Assembly (NCBI GenBank): GCA_035569695.1
Contig: DATMMO010000303.1
Coordinates: 1-16,060, forward strand
DNA length: 16,060 nucleotides
DNA from: DASXMT01 sp035569695
GTDB lineage: Bacteria > Actinomycetota > Acidimicrobiia > Acidimicrobiales > RAAP-2
Direction of reading: 5' to 3'
Shown: positions 13,553 to 16,060 of the stretch, in pieces
How the letters are laid out: every line of letters begins with the position of its first letter
Position numbering within the stretch: the stretch's first letter is position 1
The notes under the pieces: model-generated
What the model was told of the DNA's origin: nothing
Database searches by the model: none
The model's input: only the letters and a program-made list of their open reading frames with translations
Translations under genes and position numbers: made by a program

Positions 13553-13969
13553 ATGGCGGTACCCGAGCCCATCGAATACCCCGCCGAACCCCTCGAAGAT
13601 CCGAGGGCCCGACGGTCCCGGCTGGGACTGGCCGGCCTGCTGTTGTTCAGCAGCCTGGTCCATTTCGTGGCGCCCCGACTGTACGTCAAGCTGATTCCGG
13701 CCCGGCTGGGACGCCCTCGGTTCTGGGTATTCGCCAGTGGCGTGGCCGAGGCGACGTCGGGTGCGATGCTCCTGGCCCCGAGCCCGAGGATCCGACGGGC
13801 CGGTGGGTGGTCCGCCGCCGCCACGATGGTCGCCGTCTTCCCTGGGAACATCCAGATGGCCGTGGATGCCGGTGCACCCAAGAGCATTCGGGCTGTCGGC
13901 GCATGGGCTCGGTTGCCCCTTCAGGTGCCACTAGTGGCATGGGGAGTGCGCATAGCCCGCGGCCGGTGA
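13553..13969 (+). CDS. DoxX-like small membrane protein, 138 aa
   Basis: After a soluble Pro/Glu-rich N-terminus (1-27), hydrophobic segments occur at about 28-41 (LGLAGLLLFSSLVHF), 61-75 (FWVFASGVAEATSGAML) and 88-101 (AAATMVAVFPGNIQMAV), with a last one near 115-132. The pattern, including SGVAEATSGAMLL and FPGNIQMAVD, is typical of DoxX-like four-helix membrane proteins. Their role in Actinobacteria is poorly defined. ATG 13553 is preferred over an upstream ATG at 13487 because of the -10 box 7 nt before it and because the longer version would run into the P450 promoter. Divergent from the P450. Confidence 0.8.
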   Translation: MAVPEPIEYPAEPLEDPRARRSRLGLAGLLLFSSLVHFVAPRLYVKLIPARLGRPRFWVFASGVAEATSGAMLLAPSPRIRRAGGWSAAATMVAVFPGNIQMAVDAGAPKSIRAVGAWARLPLQVPLVAWGVRIARGR

Positions 13970-13970
13970 C

Positions 13971-14011
13971 AGGGACGCCGTCGGACCGCCACGGGCCGGT
14001 CCCGAGTCCCT
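13971..14011. terminator. Bidirectional two-tier terminator hairpin
   Basis: Outer arms AGGGAC (13971-13976) and GTCCCT (14006-14011) enclose GGACCG (13983-13988) and CGGTCC (13997-14002) with an 8-nt loop. It fills the gap between the convergent DoxX-like (+) and CADD-like (-) genes. Confidence 0.65.
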
Positions 14012-14691
14012 TAGGCGATGGCCACTGACGCTTCGGCTTCCCGATCATCGAGGAAGCCCCACCAGGCGTCGGCCCCCCGTCGGGCGGCGGCCGCTACCTG
14101 GTCCGGTCGGGCATCCAGCGATGCCAGTGCGTCCAGGATCCAGTCACCGTGCTCGGCCTCCATGGTGGCGTGCACGTCCCAAAAGGACGTGCCCTCCGCA
14201 TCGATCCCGTAGTTGAAACGAAGGCCCTCGGCCTTAGTCCAGGCGATGGCCGACGCCTGGGTCTCGTACGCAGCCAGTCCGGCCAGTCCGGCCACTGCGC
14301 CCTCCCGGACGAGGTCGGCGTAGGTCGACGTCAAGGCGCTCGTCGCCGTGGAGGGCGCAGCCGGGGCCCCGCCTACGGCGGTCACGAACCGGTCGAACAG
14401 CTCGAGGTGGGGACAGGGATTTCCCCGCTCGTCCCGGAGGTTCTGGCCCACGATGGCCGCCGCATCCACCGACCCGGCGTCCGTCAGCTGTCCGGACAGA
14501 TCTTCGAGCAGACCGGGAAGCGTGGCCTCGAAATGGCGGTACTGCGACGAATAACGAGCCAGCTCATCGGGCGAAAGTTCGCCTGCTTCCCATCGAAGGT
14601 AGAACGGATGAGTGAGGAGCATCCTCCCGGCGAGCGCAGCCTCCAGCGCCTGCTCGATCGGATCACTGTGTTGTCCCTGGTTCGTCGGCAT
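14011..14691 (-). CDS. CADD-like haem-oxygenase-fold diiron protein (candidate p-aminobenzoate synthase), 226 aa
   Basis: Belongs to the TenA/PqqC/CADD haem-oxygenase-like fold (iron-containing redox enzyme family). The N-terminal block HPFYLRWEAGELSPDELARY (28-47) is typical. Six candidate metal ligands are in place: Glu88 (RDERG), His95 (CPHLE), Glu143 (YETQ), then His174, Glu178 and His181 (VHATMEAEH). Compared from memory with Chlamydia CADD, Tyr31 matches its Tyr27, which is consumed to make p-aminobenzoate, and Lys153 (WTKAEGL) matches its Lys152. The role would be a folate precursor supply route that replaces PabA/B/C. Other family members (UndA, BesC-like) oxidise fatty or amino acids, so substrate remains open. 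Start ATG 14691 has TACGAT 5 nt upstream (leaderless-like). Confidence 0.85.
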   Translation of the reverse strand: MPTNQGQHSDPIEQALEAALAGRMLLTHPFYLRWEAGELSPDELARYSSQYRHFEATLPGLLEDLSGQLTDAGSVDAAAIVGQNLRDERGNPCPHLELFDRFVTAVGGAPAAPSTATSALTSTYADLVREGAVAGLAGLAAYETQASAIAWTKAEGLRFNYGIDAEGTSFWDVHATMEAEHGDWILDALASLDARPDQVAAAARRGADAWWGFLDDREAEASVAIA

Positions 14692-14702
14692 ACCGCATCG
14701 TA
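14692..14702 (-). promoter_or_regulatory. -10 box of a probable leaderless promoter (CADD-like)
   Basis: Minus-strand TACGAT (plus ATCGTA, 14697-14702) ends 5 nt before ATG 14691. The only purine-rich upstream sequence (GGTAGG) is too far to serve as a ribosome site. Confidence 0.35.
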
Positions 14703-14820
14703 CCTACCGGCGGCGGTCGGTGCCCGATGCTGGCTGCCGGTCAGGCGTAGGCCGGGGTACCACCCCAGTCCGGGTCGGGTACTCCAAGCGATTCGGCGAA
14801 GCGGTCTCGGCGCCGGGCGG

Positions 14821-15504
14821 TCAGCGGGCGGCGACAGAGCGACCGGCCGGATGAGCGTCCCGATAGCGGTCGTCACCCTGATATGCCCCGGCACCCACGC
14901 CGGCTCCGTACTCCGGCTGGGGCCGGAGATAGTGGAGCTTGCGCTCCCGCTCCGCCGCCACGCTCTGCAGATGCACGAGCACGGCCACGTAGGCCAGGAT
15001 GGCCACGGCGGAGACGGCACTGACGACCCACAGCATGTGGGCGGCCGGGATCATGCCCAGGAACAGGCTGCCGGCGAAGGTCAGGACCAGGATCAGCAAC
15101 GTGTCCTTTCGACGCTTGCGGGCCAGCTGGCGACTGTAGGCATCGGACACCCGATATGGGTCCTGGGCCACCTGGTCGGTCGGGTGATGATCCGACTGGA
15201 CGGGAGCCTCCGACGGCGACGGTCCCTGCTCGCCGAGGTACGCCAACGCCGGCTTGGGCAACAGATTGCACCCCACCACGGTCAGCACCGGAGGCGTCGA
15301 CAGCGGCGCTCCGTTCACGGTGATCGATCGCGTCGACGGTACGCTCTGGAGCCGGTAGGGCGGTGGGTCGGCCGGCGTGTCACCACGTTGGAGAATGCCG
15401 AGCTGGTGGTGGAAGTGCGAGATCGAGTCCCCATGGCGACGTCTCTTAAGCCAGATCGGCACGAGAACGACCGCCCAAACCATTGCGAGGACCACAAGGA
15501 CCAC
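14821..15504 (-). CDS. SepX/GlpR-like divisome membrane protein, 227 aa
   Basis: An N-terminal membrane helix (residues 1-19) runs straight into VVLVPIWLKRRRHGD, the pattern that marks the actinobacterial SepX/GlpR family of division-associated membrane proteins. A cytoplasmic linker with little predicted structure (about 25-130) follows, then two adjacent spans (about 134-154 and 157-179) and a charged tail (QSVAAERERKLHYLRPQPEYG). Start: GTG 15504 has GAGGAG 9 nt upstream; the longer TTG 15513 start directly abuts that ribosome site and is unlikely. Assignment rests on the N-terminal signature and topology, so it is moderate; a generic membrane protein is the alternative. Confidence 0.75.
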   Translation of the reverse strand: MVLVVLAMVWAVVLVPIWLKRRRHGDSISHFHHQLGILQRGDTPADPPPYRLQSVPSTRSITVNGAPLSTPPVLTVVGCNLLPKPALAYLGEQGPSPSEAPVQSDHHPTDQVAQDPYRVSDAYSRQLARKRRKDTLLILVLTFAGSLFLGMIPAAHMLWVVSAVSAVAILAYVAVLVHLQSVAAERERKLHYLRPQPEYGAGVGAGAYQGDDRYRDAHPAGRSVAAR

Positions 15505-15541
15505 TAGCGTCAACTCCTCGACCTACCTTCCTTGCCTAAAA

Positions 15542-15547
15542 ACCCTA
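15542..15547 (-). promoter_or_regulatory. Probable -10 box for the SepX/GlpR-like gene
   Basis: Minus-strand TAGGGT (plus ACCCTA), within an A/T-rich patch (about 15536-15549) rare in this DNA, 37 nt upstream of GTG 15504. It leaves a short leader holding the GAGGAG ribosome site. No clear -35. Confidence 0.35.
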
Positions 15548-15582
15548 ACGATGGGCGTCCGGACAGTGGTGGATGGTCGGGG

Positions 15583-15742
15583 ATGACGGCGCCGACGACA
15601 ACTGCTCAACTCAGTTGCAACGCCCTCCCCGGCGGTTGCATTGGCGCCGTTGTACACCTCATGGGGGCCGCGCTCAAACGACTTTCTAGTTCCCAGGTGG
15701 AGCCGGGTGGACCGGCCCCCGGGCGAGCCGGTTGACGGCTCC
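15583..15742. other. Hairpin-rich intergenic segment, possible structured RNA or protein-binding site
   Basis: A closing stem ACGGCGCC (15586-15593) with GGCGCCGT (15643-15650), extendable by three weaker pairs, encloses two hairpins: CAACTG (15599-15604) with CAGTTG (15612-15617), and TGCAAC-GCC (15616-15624) with GGC-G-GTTGCA (15631-15640). A further pair GGAGCCG (15699-15705) and CGGCTCC (15736-15742) follows, nesting a GAGCCG-GTTGA-CGGCTC hairpin. No coding frame is credible. I recognise no known RNA family. Confidence 0.4.
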
Positions 15743-15762
15743 TTGAAATCTCGCTAAGGGCT

Positions 15763-15782
15763 GCGCCGACGAAGAGCGGCGC
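15763..15782 (-). terminator. Probable terminator after the ABC ATPase gene
   Basis: GCGCCG (15763-15768) pairs with CGGCGC (15777-15782) over an 8-nt loop, beginning immediately after the minus-strand stop codon at 15783-15785. No T-tract. Confidence 0.45.
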
Positions 15783-16060
15783 CTAGCTCAGCGCGCGAGC
15801 GGTCCATCGCCCCTCGGAGCGGGTGACGGTGACCGGTACCCCGAAGCACTCCGAGACCGTGGCCGAGTTGAACACCTCGTCGATCGGCCCCGACACCAGC
15901 ATGTGACCGCCTTGCAAGAGACCGGCGTGGGTCACACCGGGGGGAATCTCCTCGGCGTGGTGGGTCACCAGCACCAGTGGCGGAACCGCGGGGTCCCCGG
16001 CCAGGGTGGCCAACCGGCCGATCAGCCGCTCTCGGGCGCCCAGGTCCAAGCCGGCCGCCG
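15783..16060 (-). CDS. ABC transporter ATP-binding protein, C-terminal part (truncated by window edge)
   Basis: The visible 91 residues begin in the D-loop (AAGLDLGARERL), which follows Walker B in these ATPases. They continue through a regulatory helix to the H-loop LVLVTHHAEEIPPG (switch His in THH) and end with HAGLLQGGHMLVSGPIDEVFNSATVSECFGVPVTV. The THHxEEIP pattern and the short C-terminus resemble the YlmA/ModF-like group of stand-alone cytosolic ABC ATPases or metal-uptake ATPases. Walker A, Q-loop and signature lie beyond the window, so the transported substrate cannot be inferred. Stop is TAG at 15783-15785. Confidence 0.85.
   Translation of the reverse strand, partial: AAGLDLGARERLIGRLATLAGDPAVPPLVLVTHHAEEIPPGVTHAGLLQGGHMLVSGPIDEVFNSATVSECFGVPVTVTRSEGRWTARALS

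Noticed and set aside
14149..15507. Plus-strand ORF of 452 aa
   Set aside because: Antisense to both the CADD-like and the SepX-like genes, crosses their intergenic gap and has no recognisable domain.
15732..15756. TTGACG - 17 bp - TAAGGG promoter-like pair on the plus strand
   Set aside because: It would read into the end of a minus-strand gene and lies inside a terminator-like stem; the -10 is poor.
1..16060. Search for CRISPR arrays, insertion sequences, integrases, toxin-antitoxin pairs or phage genes
   Set aside because: No direct-repeat/spacer array, transposase or recombinase signature was seen in any frame.

Overview
The window is GC-rich chromosomal DNA (roughly two-thirds G+C, strongly GC-biased third codon positions) from an actinobacterium, most likely an uncultivated Acidimicrobiia-like lineage. 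Signs are a PPOX-class F420-dependent enzyme, a SepX/GlpR-like divisome membrane protein, a KstR-like operator, many GTG starts and several apparently leaderless promoters. The class-level placement is inference. I see no phage, transposon, CRISPR array or rRNA. This is ordinary chromosome with compact operons and some unusual regulatory DNA.

Layout. (1) 1-638 +: the end of an unknown gene, then a lipoprotein sharing a GTGA overlap, closed by a 14-bp-stem terminator. (2) 711-3553: an aldehyde dehydrogenase (-) divergent from a CrtC/AttH-like protein of unknown function (+), with a KstR-type palindrome between them. (3) 3612-6310 -: a run of mostly small minus-strand genes: zinc-ribbon protein, 122-aa acidic protein, a CAU-anticodon tRNA (probably tRNA-Ile2), PPOX-class F420 enzyme, a hyperacidic 112-aa protein and a DUF3817 membrane protein. 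(4) 6544-8195 +: a YgjP-type metallopeptidase, then cysteine dioxygenase plus rhodanese as a coupled pair. (5) 8135-12174: a NarL-type response regulator and sensor kinase (-) divergent from an ABC-2 exporter (ATPase + permease, +), with a large nested dyad in front of the kinase. (6) 12239-13969: a cytochrome P450 (-) divergent from a small DoxX-like membrane protein (+). (7) 14011-16060 -: a CADD-like diiron protein, the SepX/GlpR-like protein, a hairpin-rich spacer and the C-terminus of an ABC ATPase.

How the parts may work together. ALDH, P450 and the KstR-like site suggest lipid or steroid side-chain oxidation. Cysteine dioxygenase plus rhodanese form a cysteine-sulfur oxidation module, preceded by a short Cys-rich reading frame that could be a leader peptide. 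The two-component system probably controls the adjacent exporter. The 226-aa protein at 14011-14691 keeps the six metal ligands plus the Tyr and Lys associated with the self-sacrificing p-aminobenzoate synthase CADD of Chlamydia, and is the most interesting enzyme here. Five operon-head genes show a TANNNT box 5-7 nt before the start codon, which suggests leaderless transcription.
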